Translations under genes and position numbers: made by a program
Notes under the pieces: generated by a model
What the model was told of the DNA's origin: nothing
What the model saw: the letters and a program-made list of their open reading frames with translations, nothing else
The model's database searches: none
In this document: one piece after another, positions 45,468-55,279 of the stretch
How the letters are laid out: each line of letters starts with the position of its first letter
Position numbering within the stretch: position 1 is the stretch's first letter
NCBI RefSeq assembly: GCF_008329525.1
Contig: NZ_NPKQ01000001.1
Location: forward strand, 992,001 to 1,056,000
DNA: 64,000 bases
DNA from: Tardiphaga sp. P9-11
GTDB lineage: Bacteria; Pseudomonadota; Alphaproteobacteria; Rhizobiales; Xanthobacteraceae
Direction: 5' to 3'

Positions 45468-45944
45468 ATGCGAACGATCGTGAAGAGCCTTTTGGTTGTG
45501 GGCGCGGTGGTATTGGCGCCCGGTCTTGCTGCGGCGGATGACTACAAGCTCAGCCATAACCAGCGTATTTCCTGCAGCCGTGGCCTTAGCGCCGGCAAGC
45601 TGAGCACGGCCACCTGCCGTTCCTATGCTTACCTGTTCAACGCCAAGACCTCCGAATATTTCCGTTGCTCTGTGTCGTTGTCGATGACGCGCGACGCCAA
45701 GGAAGTCATCAATGTGCAGAGCGACGGCTCCTGCGTGAAGAAGCCGCGCGTGTTTGACACCGACTCCACCTATTCGTTCGATGCGACCGAGACCGAACCG
45801 CCGAATACCAATTCGTTCTTCGGCAACGGCGGCTTTGCCATGTGGGTGAGCGACAATACCCAGCAGAAAGTCCGCGGCTGTGTCACGATTCCGTCGGGAC
45901 TCGGCTCGGACGTGTCGCGCTGTATCGATATGAAGTTCGAATAG
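45468..45944 (+). CDS. Secreted Cys-rich protein of unknown function
   Basis: This 158-residue protein has a signal peptide (VKSLLVVGAVVLAPGLAAA). The mature chain has six Cys (in RISCSRG, ATCRS, FRCSV, GSCVKK, RGCVTI, SRCIDM), enough for three disulfides in the periplasm. No known domain is recognised. It stands alone, divergent from the previous secreted gene and just before the IS110 element. Confidence 0.7.
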   Translation: MRTIVKSLLVVGAVVLAPGLAAADDYKLSHNQRISCSRGLSAGKLSTATCRSYAYLFNAKTSEYFRCSVSLSMTRDAKEVINVQSDGSCVKKPRVFDTDSTYSFDATETEPPNTNSFFGNGGFAMWVSDNTQQKVRGCVTIPSGLGSDVSRCIDMKFE

Positions 45945-45962
45945 ACGGTCTCCCTTTTCCCT

Positions 45963-45982
45963 CCCCCGCGCTTGCGTGGGGA
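45963..45982. repeat. GC-rich hairpin between secreted gene and IS110
   Basis: CCCCGCGC and GCGTGGGG with a TT loop (one G-T pair) lie 20 bases past the secreted-protein stop. It has no T-run, so it may be an element end or mRNA end rather than a terminator. Confidence 0.4.
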
Positions 45983-45998
45983 GCGACTGTCTTTCGGG

Positions 45999-47402
<1,404 letters not shown>

Positions 47403-47528
47403 GCGTGCGGAACGCCGGGTGCCCGTTGCACCCTTGGGCCTGATGCCGATGCGGTCTTCCGCAAGGTAGTGCATCAGGACTTTCGGAGGCGCAGGGCAAG
47501 TGCCCAGCGTTCCGCATGCGGTGTTTTT
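47403..47528 (+). repeat. Multi-stem structured element with T-tract
   Basis: GCGTGCGGAACGCCGGG at 47403-47419 pairs with CCCAGCGTTCCGCATGC at 47503-47519 (15 of 17 Watson-Crick, one G-T). Inside are GGGTGC/GCACCC (47417-47433) and CCTGATGC/GCATCAGG (47439-47478). GTTTTTT follows at 47522-47528. The layout is that of a small structured RNA with terminator, or of a palindromic mobile repeat. Confidence 0.55.
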
Positions 47529-47930
47529 TCGGTTGCTTGCGCTTTGCCATGGCGAACGGTTCTGTCGAACGATTCCATCACCAAAATTACAGTCCCAAGG
47601 CGAAGGGACAGGGTGCCTCAAGCGAGTAAGCCGAACGCGTTTTGACTTGGTCGTCCGTCACGTGATCTGCAGGTTTCTGCCATCTCAAGACAAACCGTGC
47701 CGCCTGTCCCAGTGGTATCCTGACCACAGACGATCCGGCCTGCCCGAAGACAGCCGTCACCCACATCTCCCGTGACGCCGCATCTCCGGCGTCCACCGCA
47801 TCCCACCCCGCGAACGTGACGATCGCGATCGCCCCTCTCGGTGGGGCAGGACGAGGGGAATATAAACCTGATGAGGATGATGTCAACGGAAGATAGGAAA
47901 AAATGTTTGGTGCTGCCTTGCCGCCCTACA
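47529..47930. other. Gene-free DNA, possible decayed coding remnant on minus
   Basis: No gene could be supported. Minus-strand frames of about 100 residues exist here (within 47587-47886 and 47618-47947) but lack recognisable domains, overlap each other, and have no good ribosome site. The stretch may be part of a repeated intergenic unit. Confidence 0.4.
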
Positions 47931-48076
47931 CTGTCATTCCCCGGCAAACCAATTGGTTTGCCTGAGGGCGGGACCGACGCTGGAGGCGACGGGACCGAAC
48001 CTCCGCCGCTTCAAGTGGAGCGGCTGAGGTTCGCACTGCAGCGGCTGCGCCGCTTTCATGCGCCCCGGAATGACAG
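47931..48076. repeat. MITE-like inverted-repeat element
   Basis: Outer ends CTGTCATTCC (47931-47940) and GGAATGACAG (48067-48076) are perfect inverted repeats 126 bases apart. Inside are a perfect 20-base palindrome at 47943-47962 (GGCAAACCAA then TTGGTTTGCC) and an imperfect stem near 48001-48030. This matches a small non-coding palindromic repeat. Confidence 0.6.
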
Positions 48077-48126
48077 CGGAAACTCCGGGCTCAGTCCAGC
48101 GATGAGCAGTCGCCAGCCTCAAAAGC

Positions 48127-48156
48127 AAAAGGGCACGCGCTTCGGCGCGTGCCCTT
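48127..48156 (-). terminator. Rho-independent terminator of the Bug receptor gene
   Basis: AAGGGCACGCGC, a TTCG/CGAA tetraloop, and the complementary arm form a 10+ base-pair stem at 48129-48156. On minus it is followed by TTTTGCTTTTG. It lies 70 bases after the Bug gene stop. Confidence 0.85.
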
Positions 48157-48226
48157 CGATGTATTGAACTCAAGAAGAGAGCAAAACAGGCAGGCGCGTC
48201 TAACGCCCTGCCAAGCCTGCGCGACT

Positions 48227-49228
48227 TTACTCCGGCTTGATGCCGGCGAACTGGGCGACCTTGCCCCACTTCTCGATTTCGGACTGAACATAGGCATCCA
48301 TGTCGGCCGGCGAACCGCCGGTCGGATCGGCGCCGAGCTTGATCAGGCGGGCGGTGCCGTCGGCCGACTTGATGAATTTGTCGGTCGAGGCATTAAGCTT
48401 GGCGATGATCTCCTTCGGCGTCTTGGCGGGCGCCGCGATGGTGAACCAGGAGGCGGCGTCGTAGCCGGCCACGCCGGATTCGGCGATGGTCGGAATGTCC
48501 TTCATCGGCTCCCAGCGCTTGCTGGTGGAGACGGCGAGCGCGCGGATCTGGTTGCTCTCCGCGAAAGGCTGTGCCGCCGGCAGGTTGTCGATCATCACAT
48601 GGACGCGGCCGCCGATCAGGTCGGTGAGCGCGGGCGCGCTGCCCTTGTAAGGCACGTGGGTGAGCTTCACGCCGGTCATCGACTTGAACAGTTCGGTCGA
48701 CAGATGTGCGGTCGAGCCGAGGCCCGGCGTGCCGTAGAAATATTCGTCCGGCTTGGCCTTGGCGAGTTCGATGAATTCCTTGACGCTCTTGGCCGGCAGC
48801 GCATTGGTGACCGAGAACAGGTTCGGCACCTTGGCGATCACGATCACCGACGCCAGATCCTTGACCGGATCATAGGTCATGTTCTTGAACACGAACTTGT
48901 TGATCGCGTGGGTGCCGGGTGTGCCGACCAGGAAGGTGTAACCGTCGCCTTCGGCCTTGGCGACGAAATCAGCGGCGATGTTGCCGCCGGCGCCGGCCTT
49001 GTTCTCGACGATGAACTGCTGGCCCATCTCTTCGGACATCTTCTGCGCGACGACGCGGGCCAGAATGTCGGTGGTGCCGCCGGCCGCGAACGGAACGATG
49101 AACTTCACCGGCTTGGTGGGCCACTCTGCGGCGCTGGCGCGGCGCGACAGGATCGGCAGGGTGCCGAGGGCAGCCGCGCCGCCGAGGATCACGGAGCGGC
49201 GGGACGGGAAGCGGATCGATGATGACAT
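48227..49228 (-). CDS. Tripartite tricarboxylate transporter (Bug) receptor, Tat-type signal
   Basis: This 333-residue receptor starts with PSRRSVILGGAAALGTLP, a twin-arginine-like signal, cleaved near ASA. The mature start EWPTKPVKFIVPFAAGGTT and the NKAGAGGNIAADFVAKAEGD loop are Bug hallmarks. It binds an unknown carboxylate in the periplasm. There are no TctA/TctB genes next to it; an MFS gene lies upstream on the same strand, 278 bases away. It differs from the Bug receptor at 5000 in signal type. Confidence 0.87.
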   Translation of the reverse strand: MSSSIRFPSRRSVILGGAAALGTLPILSRRASAAEWPTKPVKFIVPFAAGGTTDILARVVAQKMSEEMGQQFIVENKAGAGGNIAADFVAKAEGDGYTFLVGTPGTHAINKFVFKNMTYDPVKDLASVIVIAKVPNLFSVTNALPAKSVKEFIELAKAKPDEYFYGTPGLGSTAHLSTELFKSMTGVKLTHVPYKGSAPALTDLIGGRVHVMIDNLPAAQPFAESNQIRALAVSTSKRWEPMKDIPTIAESGVAGYDAASWFTIAAPAKTPKEIIAKLNASTDKFIKSADGTARLIKLGADPTGGSPADMDAYVQSEIEKWGKVAQFAGIKPE

Positions 49229-49417
49229 CTCGAAGAGTCCTTTTGCGTGTCGGACAGGCCGCGCGGCTGCGACGCGCGATCTGGTTGAGGGTGTTTAAGA
49301 CAATGACGGGAGGCCGGGATCAAGTGGGAACCGGCACGGCTGGGGCAACGAACCCGACGGTCCGCTCCTGCGACTCATCTGCGCAACCGGCAGGTACTTT
49401 AAGCTTCTCCCGATCAA

Positions 49418-49450
49418 GCATTCCCATGGAAAAACATGCATGGGAATGTG
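49418..49450. repeat. Inverted repeat upstream of the Bug gene
   Basis: GCATTCCCATG at 49418-49428 faces CATGGGAATGTGC at 49439-49450 with a 10-base spacer. ATTCCCATG/CATGGGAAT is perfect. Its position between the MFS stop and the Bug start fits an operator or leader hairpin. Confidence 0.55.
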
Positions 49451-49458
49451 CTGCGTGG

Positions 49459-49504
49459 ATGGTACTATGTTGCACTGCGCGTTGCTACCGCAATGCAATA
49501 CCAT
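49459..49504. repeat. Second inverted repeat near the MFS stop
   Basis: ATGGTA (49459-49464) and TACCAT (49499-49504), plus TTGCA (49470-49474) and TGCAA (49494-49498), are symmetric around a GC-rich centre. It ends 3 bases from the MFS stop and could form a 3'-end hairpin of that mRNA. Confidence 0.5.
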
Positions 49505-49506
49505 CC

Positions 49507-50754
49507 TTAAGCATTCGGTACTAACGGCTGATGACGTGCGTCGGAAGGTCGCGTTTCCGGCATAGCGGCGATGAACAGGATTAGGCCGATCCCCGCCAAA
49601 GCGGCAAGCGTCAGGAATGCCGCGGTGTAGCCGGCCTTGACCACGATCACGCCGGCAATGGCCGTGCTGAGAGCGCCGCCCAATCCCGCGGCGGTGGCGA
49701 TCGCGCCCTGGCTGATATTGAAGTGCCCGGTGCCGTAAGTGAGGTCCGCGACCACCAGCGGGAAGATCGCACCAAAGATTCCGGCGCCGACGCCGTCGAG
49801 GGTCTGCACGCCGACCAGCCAGTAGGGATTGTCCGAGAGCGGATACAGCGCGCCGCGCAGCGCCAGCACGGCAAGCGCGCAGGCAAAGAGCGGCTTGCGG
49901 CCCCAGACATCGGCCTTGCGGCCGACCAGCATGGCGACCGGCACCATCACGAGCTGCGCCGCGACGATACAGACCGACATCAGCGTGGTGCCAAGCTCGT
50001 TGTTCACCAGTGCGAGTTTCTGGCCGACCAGCGGCAGCATGGCTGCATTGGAGAAATGAAACAGCACGGTGGCGGCGGCGAATATCAGGAGCGGCTTGCA
50101 GGTCAGCAGCACCTGAAAGCCGGAAGGCCGGTCGGCGGCATCGTGATCGTGCGTTTCGTCGAGATCGCCGAGGCCGCGGGCCATCTGGTGATCGATGGCG
50201 TCAGCGGGGATCGCCAGTGTCGCGAGGATGCTCGCCACAGCCATCGCGGCCATCAGCCAGAACACGACAATCGGCCCGAAGGCATAGGCGAAGATGCCGG
50301 CCAATGTGGCCGTCGTCGCATTGCCGGCATGGTTGAATGCCTCGTTACGGCCGATCCGGCGGGCAAAGGCTCTGGGGCCGACAATGCCGAGCGTGATCGC
50401 TGCCAGTGCCGGCGCGAAGACGGCCGCGGCGACACCGGTCAGGGCCTGCATCGTGGCAACGAAGACGAAGCCCGGATACAGCGGCAGCACGATCGAGCCC
50501 AGTGTCACGATGACGGCGCCAAGAATGACGATGGCGCGCTTGGCCGTGGTCTTGTCGATCAGGGCGCCAGCGGGGGTCTGCGCGACGATCCCGGCGAGGG
50601 CTGCGACCGACATCACGACGCCGATCGAGGCTTCATCCCATTTCTGGACCGTCAGCAGATAGATCGCGAGATAGGGCCCGAGCCCATCGCGGACATCGGC
50701 GAGAAAGAAGTTCAGTGCGTCGAGCGGATGTTTGATCTTGTCGGCGTCGTGCAC
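49507..50754 (-). CDS. Major facilitator superfamily transporter
   Basis: This 415-residue protein has twelve predicted membrane helices. Segments such as ALAGIVAQTPAGALIDKTTAKRA, after helix 2, resemble the MFS loop 2-3 signature (G.laDr.g.r). An acidic loop (about 195-210, LGDLDETHDHDAA) separates the halves. Substrate is unknown; the carboxylate-receptor neighbours do not prove a shared substrate. It is flanked by the Bug receptor gene downstream and TAXI genes upstream, with gaps over 200 bases, so it is probably its own unit. Confidence 0.85.
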   Translation of the reverse strand: MHDADKIKHPLDALNFFLADVRDGLGPYLAIYLLTVQKWDEASIGVVMSVAALAGIVAQTPAGALIDKTTAKRAIVILGAVIVTLGSIVLPLYPGFVFVATMQALTGVAAAVFAPALAAITLGIVGPRAFARRIGRNEAFNHAGNATTATLAGIFAYAFGPIVVFWLMAAMAVASILATLAIPADAIDHQMARGLGDLDETHDHDAADRPSGFQVLLTCKPLLIFAAATVLFHFSNAAMLPLVGQKLALVNNELGTTLMSVCIVAAQLVMVPVAMLVGRKADVWGRKPLFACALAVLALRGALYPLSDNPYWLVGVQTLDGVGAGIFGAIFPLVVADLTYGTGHFNISQGAIATAAGLGGALSTAIAGVIVVKAGYTAAFLTLAALAGIGLILFIAAMPETRPSDARHQPLVPNA

Positions 50755-50900
50755 GCGTGGTCCTCACGGCACGTGAGGTGCCCGGCAGGCAACGGCGGCT
50801 GGTTGATCCGGTTCCGCGGTATTCGGCGTGGGCGCCGTCCTGTCTGCCGGCGTCCCCGCCCAGGTGGAGATGACAGAGGGGAGGTCCGCGATCAACCGTT

Positions 50901-50938
50901 TAAAAACGAAGGCCGCGATGCTCTCGCATCGCGGCCTG
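50901..50938 (-). terminator. Rho-independent terminator after the TAXI receptor
   Basis: GGCCGCGATG, CTCT loop and CGCATCGCGGCC form a strong stem at 50911-50936. On minus it is followed by TTCGTTTTTAAA. It lies about 25 bases after the receptor stop. Confidence 0.85.
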
Positions 50939-50961
50939 AAATCGGGTCTTGTGGGCCGGCT

Positions 50962-51933
50962 TTACTTGCCGATGCCCTTTTCCTTGAAGTACTTCAGCGC
51001 GCCCGGATGGAACGGCACCGGTGAACGCTCCTGTATCTGGTTGTCGAGCGAGAAGCTCTCGGCTTCCTTGTGTACGGCGACGATGTCGGCCTTCTTCTCG
51101 ACCAGCGTCTTGACGATGTTGTAGGCGTCGTCATCGCTCATCTTGTTGCCGGTGACGATGATGTTCCAGACTTCGGTATTGGCATTGTCCTTGTCCATGC
51201 CGGGATAGATGCTCTTGCTGATGTTCGAGGGCGAATACAGCTTGCCGTATTTCGCATTCATCTTGTCGGCGAGGTCGGCGTGGTCGATCAGCTTCATCTT
51301 CAGGCCGGGTGTTGCGGCGAGGTCGGTGACGGCAGCGGTCGGCACGCCGCCGACCCACATGAAGGCGTCGATCTTGCGGTCCTTGATGGCGTTGACGCTC
51401 TCCGCGACGCCGAGCCGCTCGCGCTTCATGTCCTTGTCCTTGTCGAGACCGGCGGCTTCGAGCACCCGGAACGCCATCACCTCGGTGGCGCTGCCCGGCG
51501 AACCCGTGGAGACGCGCTTGCCTTTGAGATCCGACATCTTCTCGATGCCGGTGCCATCCACGGTCACCACATGCATGCGGTTCGGATAGACCACGAGCAG
51601 CGTCTGCAGCGGGACCTTGCCGCTCTTGAACTTGTCCTCACCCTTGAAGGCGTCGAGCGCGGCGTCGGCCATGCTGAAGCCCATCTCGCTCTGGCCCGAG
51701 GCGATCAGCTTGAGGTTATCGACCGAGCCGCCAGTGACTTCCGCGGTGGCCTGGGTGTTCGGGAGTGCCTTCGACAGCACATTGGCGATGGCGCCGCCGA
51801 GCGGATAATAGACGCCGCCGGTGCCGCCGGTGCCGATCGCCATGGTCTTCTGCTGCGCGATGGCCGCGCCGGCAAGGCCGGCAGTGGCGACCAGCGCCAC
51901 GGCAATCGATGTCTTTCTGAAACGCTTGAACAT
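50962..51933 (-). CDS. TAXI-family TRAP receptor (copy 1)
   Basis: This 323-residue binding protein has a signal peptide (residues 1-26) and the TAXI motif TMAIGTGGTGGVYYPLGGAIA. The later EVTGGSVDNLKLIASGQSEMG and GVPTAAVTDLAATPG match the family. GGAGGAGAGG precedes ATG 51933. It lies 39 bases after the second TAXI copy on the same strand, in an operon with the fused permease. It probably binds a dicarboxylate or other organic acid in the periplasm. Confidence 0.9.
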   Translation of the reverse strand: MFKRFRKTSIAVALVATAGLAGAAIAQQKTMAIGTGGTGGVYYPLGGAIANVLSKALPNTQATAEVTGGSVDNLKLIASGQSEMGFSMADAALDAFKGEDKFKSGKVPLQTLLVVYPNRMHVVTVDGTGIEKMSDLKGKRVSTGSPGSATEVMAFRVLEAAGLDKDKDMKRERLGVAESVNAIKDRKIDAFMWVGGVPTAAVTDLAATPGLKMKLIDHADLADKMNAKYGKLYSPSNISKSIYPGMDKDNANTEVWNIIVTGNKMSDDDAYNIVKTLVEKKADIVAVHKEAESFSLDNQIQERSPVPFHPGALKYFKEKGIGK

Positions 51934-51972
51934 GGGTTGTCCTCTCCTCCAGTTTTGATGATGTCGCGGTGA

Positions 51973-52974
51973 CTATTTCACCGCGCCGACTTCCTTGAGA
52001 TATTTCAGCGTGCCGGGGTGATAGGGCGCCGGCGACTGCGCTGGTGTCTGCGTGGCGAGATTGATGTTCTCCGCCTCTTTATGGACGGCGACGAGATCGG
52101 GCTTGTTCTCGAAGATCGTCCTGGTGATCGCATAGGCGGTCTCGTCAGACATCTTGTCGGTGGCCATGATCTGGTTCCAGGCGGCGAAGCCCTTGCTGTC
52201 GGTGGTCTGGCCGGGATAGCTGCCGGCCTTGATCACGCTCGGCGCAAAGATCTGGCCGTATTTTTTCACGATCGGCTCGAGCAGGTAATCGATGTCGATC
52301 AGCTTGATGGTGACACCTGGCGAGGCCGCGAGGTCGACGACGGCTGCGGTCGGCACGCCGCCGCCCCAGAAGAAGGCGTCGATCTTGCGATCCTTCAGCG
52401 CGGACGCGGATTCCGCCACCGACAGGCGTTCGCGCTTGACGTCCTTGTCCTTGTCGAGGCCCGCGGCTTCGAGCAGGCGGAAGGTCTGCGCCTCGGTGGC
52501 GCTGCCTGGCGCACCGCCGGAAATGCGCTTGCCTTTGAGGTCGGCGAACTTCTCGATGCCGGTGCCGACGATGGTCACCACATGCACCGGGCTGGAATAG
52601 ACGGCGACGATGGTGAGCAACGGGACGGGCTTCTTGAACTTGTTCTCGCCCTTCACGGCGTCCGATGCGACGTCGCCGGTCATGAAGCCGAGATCGGCCT
52701 GGCCGGTCTCCAGCAGCTTGATGTTATCGACGCTGCCGCCGGTGACTTCACCCGTGGCCTGGGTGTGGGGGAGCTTCTTCGACAGCAGGTTCGCGAGCCC
52801 GCCGCCGAGCGGATAGAAGATGCCGCCGGTCCCGCCGGTGGCAATCGCGATGGTCTTTTCCTCAGCCGAGGCCGCGCCACTCGCGCAGGCGATGCCGAGC
52901 AAGGCAAGGCTGAAAGCCTTGTCGCGCAAAGTCGCGTATTTCAGAGCCTTGTATCCCTGAGCCTTGCATTTCAT
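51973..52974 (-). CDS. TAXI-family TRAP receptor (copy 2)
   Basis: This 333-residue protein is a clear paralogue of copy 1, with TIAIATGGTGGIFYPLGGGLA, EVTGGSVDNIKLLETGQADLG and GVPTAAVVDLAASPG. A signal peptide ends near ASA after a longer charged start (MKCKAQGYKALKYATLRDK). GGGGAG lies 7 bases upstream of ATG 52974. It follows the fused permease gene by 88 bases. Tandem receptors on one permease suggest two related ligands or different affinities; this is inference. Confidence 0.9.
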   Translation of the reverse strand: MKCKAQGYKALKYATLRDKAFSLALLGIACASGAASAEEKTIAIATGGTGGIFYPLGGGLANLLSKKLPHTQATGEVTGGSVDNIKLLETGQADLGFMTGDVASDAVKGENKFKKPVPLLTIVAVYSSPVHVVTIVGTGIEKFADLKGKRISGGAPGSATEAQTFRLLEAAGLDKDKDVKRERLSVAESASALKDRKIDAFFWGGGVPTAAVVDLAASPGVTIKLIDIDYLLEPIVKKYGQIFAPSVIKAGSYPGQTTDSKGFAAWNQIMATDKMSDETAYAITRTIFENKPDLVAVHKEAENINLATQTPAQSPAPYHPGTLKYLKEVGAVK

Positions 52975-53062
52975 CGCTTCACTCCCCTGAAGTCGGCGGC
53001 GCCGCTTATCTGCGGCGTCCGCTGTCGTGCGATAACTTGACGTTATTCGTTTCTGTCGTTGC

Positions 53063-55078
53063 TCATGCCGGTACCGATTGCACCCTCGTCCTTGCCTGCC
53101 ACAGTAGTACGCCGAGGCCGATCACCAGGCCGGGCACGAATGTATAGCTGATGTCGCGACCGATGATCGATTCGATGATTGCCTCGATCAGGCTCGGGAA
53201 CACCAGCAGTAATCCCGATAGCAGAAGCAGGCCGCGCTCGATCGGTGTATTTTGTCGCAGCGCCCAGTTCTGCGCGACGGCGGCGAGTGCCAGCAATCCC
53301 AAAGTGGTCTTGAAGGTGATCTCGACGATATCCACCCACGAGCCGCCCTTCGGAATGTTCAGCAGCAGGCCGACGCCTTGCGGGTCGCAGACAAAGACGA
53401 ATGGCACCAGGAAGGCCGGCAGCGTGTATTTCCACGATTGCAGCGTGGTCTTGTAGGGATCGCCGCCGGTGATCGCGGCGGCCGCGAAGGGCGACAGCGC
53501 AGTCGGTGGCGAGACTTCCGAGAGCACCGCGTAATAGAAGATGAACATGTGTGCGGCGTAGTCGGGCACGCCGAGTTTGATCAGCGCCGGTGCTGCGATC
53601 ACCGCGCAGATGATGTAGGAGGCGGTCACAGGCACTGCGAGGCCGATAATCCAGACGATCAACGCCGTGTAGATCGCCGTCAGCAGCAGGCTGCCGCCCG
53701 CATAGGAAATCACGATCGACGAAAACTTGAGCCCGAGACCAGTGAGCGTCACGACGCCGACCACGATGCCGGCACAGGCGCAGGTCGTGGCGGCGTTGAG
53801 CGCGCCGATCGAGCCATCGGCCAGTGCCTTCACCAGTTTCTTCGGCACCAGCGCAGTGTCCTTGCGGAGGAAACTGAGCACGAAGGTGACGCAGGTGGCG
53901 TAGAACACGGACAGCGACGGCGAGTAGCCGATGATCATGAAGACGACGACGGCGAGCAGGGAAATGAAGTGGAACCCGTAACGCTTCATCATCACGCCGA
54001 GGCTGAGCTCGGGCCTGACATTGACATTGTGGGCGCCGAACCGCTTGGCGTCGATCTCGACCATGATCAGCAGCGACAGATAGTAGAGACAGGTCGGGAT
54101 GGTCGCCATCCAGATCACGTCGAGATAGCTGATCTTGAGGAATTCGGCGATCAGGAACGCGGCGGCGCCGAGCACCGGCGGCGACAGGATGGCGCCGAGA
54201 CCACCCGCGGCCAGCAGGCCGCCGGCAGCGTTCTTCTCGAAACCGGCCTTGGCCAGCATCGGGGCGGCGACGGTGCCGATCATCACCGTGGTGGCGACGC
54301 CGGAGCCGGAAGGCCCGCCGAGCAGGAACGAGGACAGCACCACGGTGCGGCCCGCGGCGTTCGACTTGTTCCCCATCAACGAGAGCGAGAAATCGATAAA
54401 GAACTTTCCGGCGCCGGACATCGACAGGAAGGCGCCGTAGATCGTGAACAATATGATCAGCGTGGCCGACACATCGACCGCGACGCCGAAAATGCCCTCC
54501 AGCGTGATGAAAAGATGGCCGACGAGGCGCGGCAGATCGTAGCCGCGATGGGTCCATGGCGCCGGCAGATGCGGGCCGAGCATCGCATAGGCGATGAAGA
54601 ACACGGACACGACCGGCATGATCAGGCCCGTGGTGCGGCGGGTCGCTTCCAGCAGCAACACGATGAAGACGATGCCGACGAGGACGTCCATATGATCTGG
54701 CACGGTGGCGCGGTCGGTGAAATCGTCGCCGCCCCATAGCGCATAGGCGATGGTGGCGATGGCGACGATGCCCGGCACGATATCCCACCAGCGCACGCGG
54801 TTGCGGAAGCGCGCCGACACCGGGAATAGCAGGAAGCTCAGGATCAGTGTGAAGGCGACGTGGACATAACGCAGTTCCTGCGTCGGCACGATCGCGTAAG
54901 CAGCGTAGAGATGAAACAGGCTCATGACGACGGCGATGCCGGTGGAGATCGTTCCGGCCCAGCCCAGCAGGCGATTTGTTGCGCCTTCATCGGCTTCGAT
55001 GAAGGCTTCAGCCTTTGCCAATGCCTCATCGGAGACCGCAATGGTCTCATCGCTCGCGTTTGATTTTTGGTCAGCCAT
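53063..55078 (-). CDS. TRAP transporter fused permease (DctQM type)
   Basis: This 671-residue membrane protein joins the small DctQ-like and large DctM-like TRAP subunits in one chain, the form typical of TAXI-TRAP systems. It has about 18 predicted helices; GGPSGSGVATTVMIGTVAAPML and NLAGGLLAAGGLGAILSPPVLG-like GGLLAAGGLGAILSPPVLG are DctM signatures. It uses ion gradients to import the ligand held by the TAXI receptors. GGGGGAAG precedes ATG 55078; the frame upstream to 55144 has no similarity. It heads the minus-strand TAXI operon. Confidence 0.92.
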   Translation of the reverse strand: MADQKSNASDETIAVSDEALAKAEAFIEADEGATNRLLGWAGTISTGIAVVMSLFHLYAAYAIVPTQELRYVHVAFTLILSFLLFPVSARFRNRVRWWDIVPGIVAIATIAYALWGGDDFTDRATVPDHMDVLVGIVFIVLLLEATRRTTGLIMPVVSVFFIAYAMLGPHLPAPWTHRGYDLPRLVGHLFITLEGIFGVAVDVSATLIILFTIYGAFLSMSGAGKFFIDFSLSLMGNKSNAAGRTVVLSSFLLGGPSGSGVATTVMIGTVAAPMLAKAGFEKNAAGGLLAAGGLGAILSPPVLGAAAFLIAEFLKISYLDVIWMATIPTCLYYLSLLIMVEIDAKRFGAHNVNVRPELSLGVMMKRYGFHFISLLAVVVFMIIGYSPSLSVFYATCVTFVLSFLRKDTALVPKKLVKALADGSIGALNAATTCACAGIVVGVVTLTGLGLKFSSIVISYAGGSLLLTAIYTALIVWIIGLAVPVTASYIICAVIAAPALIKLGVPDYAAHMFIFYYAVLSEVSPPTALSPFAAAAITGGDPYKTTLQSWKYTLPAFLVPFVFVCDPQGVGLLLNIPKGGSWVDIVEITFKTTLGLLALAAVAQNWALRQNTPIERGLLLLSGLLLVFPSLIEAIIESIIGRDISYTFVPGLVIGLGVLLWQARTRVQSVPA

Positions 55079-55279
55079 GTTTCTTCCCCCGGGATATTTC
55101 CCGCAGCCGGCTTGGCCGGCTTTATTATTCTGAGTGCGGCGCATTCATGCCGTTTTACCCGGCTGGCGCAAGGGCTTACCGGTGAAACTTTCGTCGCGGC
55201 GAGGGCGTTCGCTACGGGAACGCCGTTGACCGCATGAGGCCCGCGGTTCACTTTCGCAGGGCTGAATGACAGGAATAAA

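Noticed and set aside
47587-47947. Minus-strand frames of about 100 residues as genes
   Set aside because: They overlap each other, have no domain or ribosome site, and lie in repeat-rich DNA.
53043-54788. Long frames on both strands over the TRAP permease
   Set aside because: They are compositional shadows (Arg/His/Asp-rich) of a clearly conserved membrane protein.
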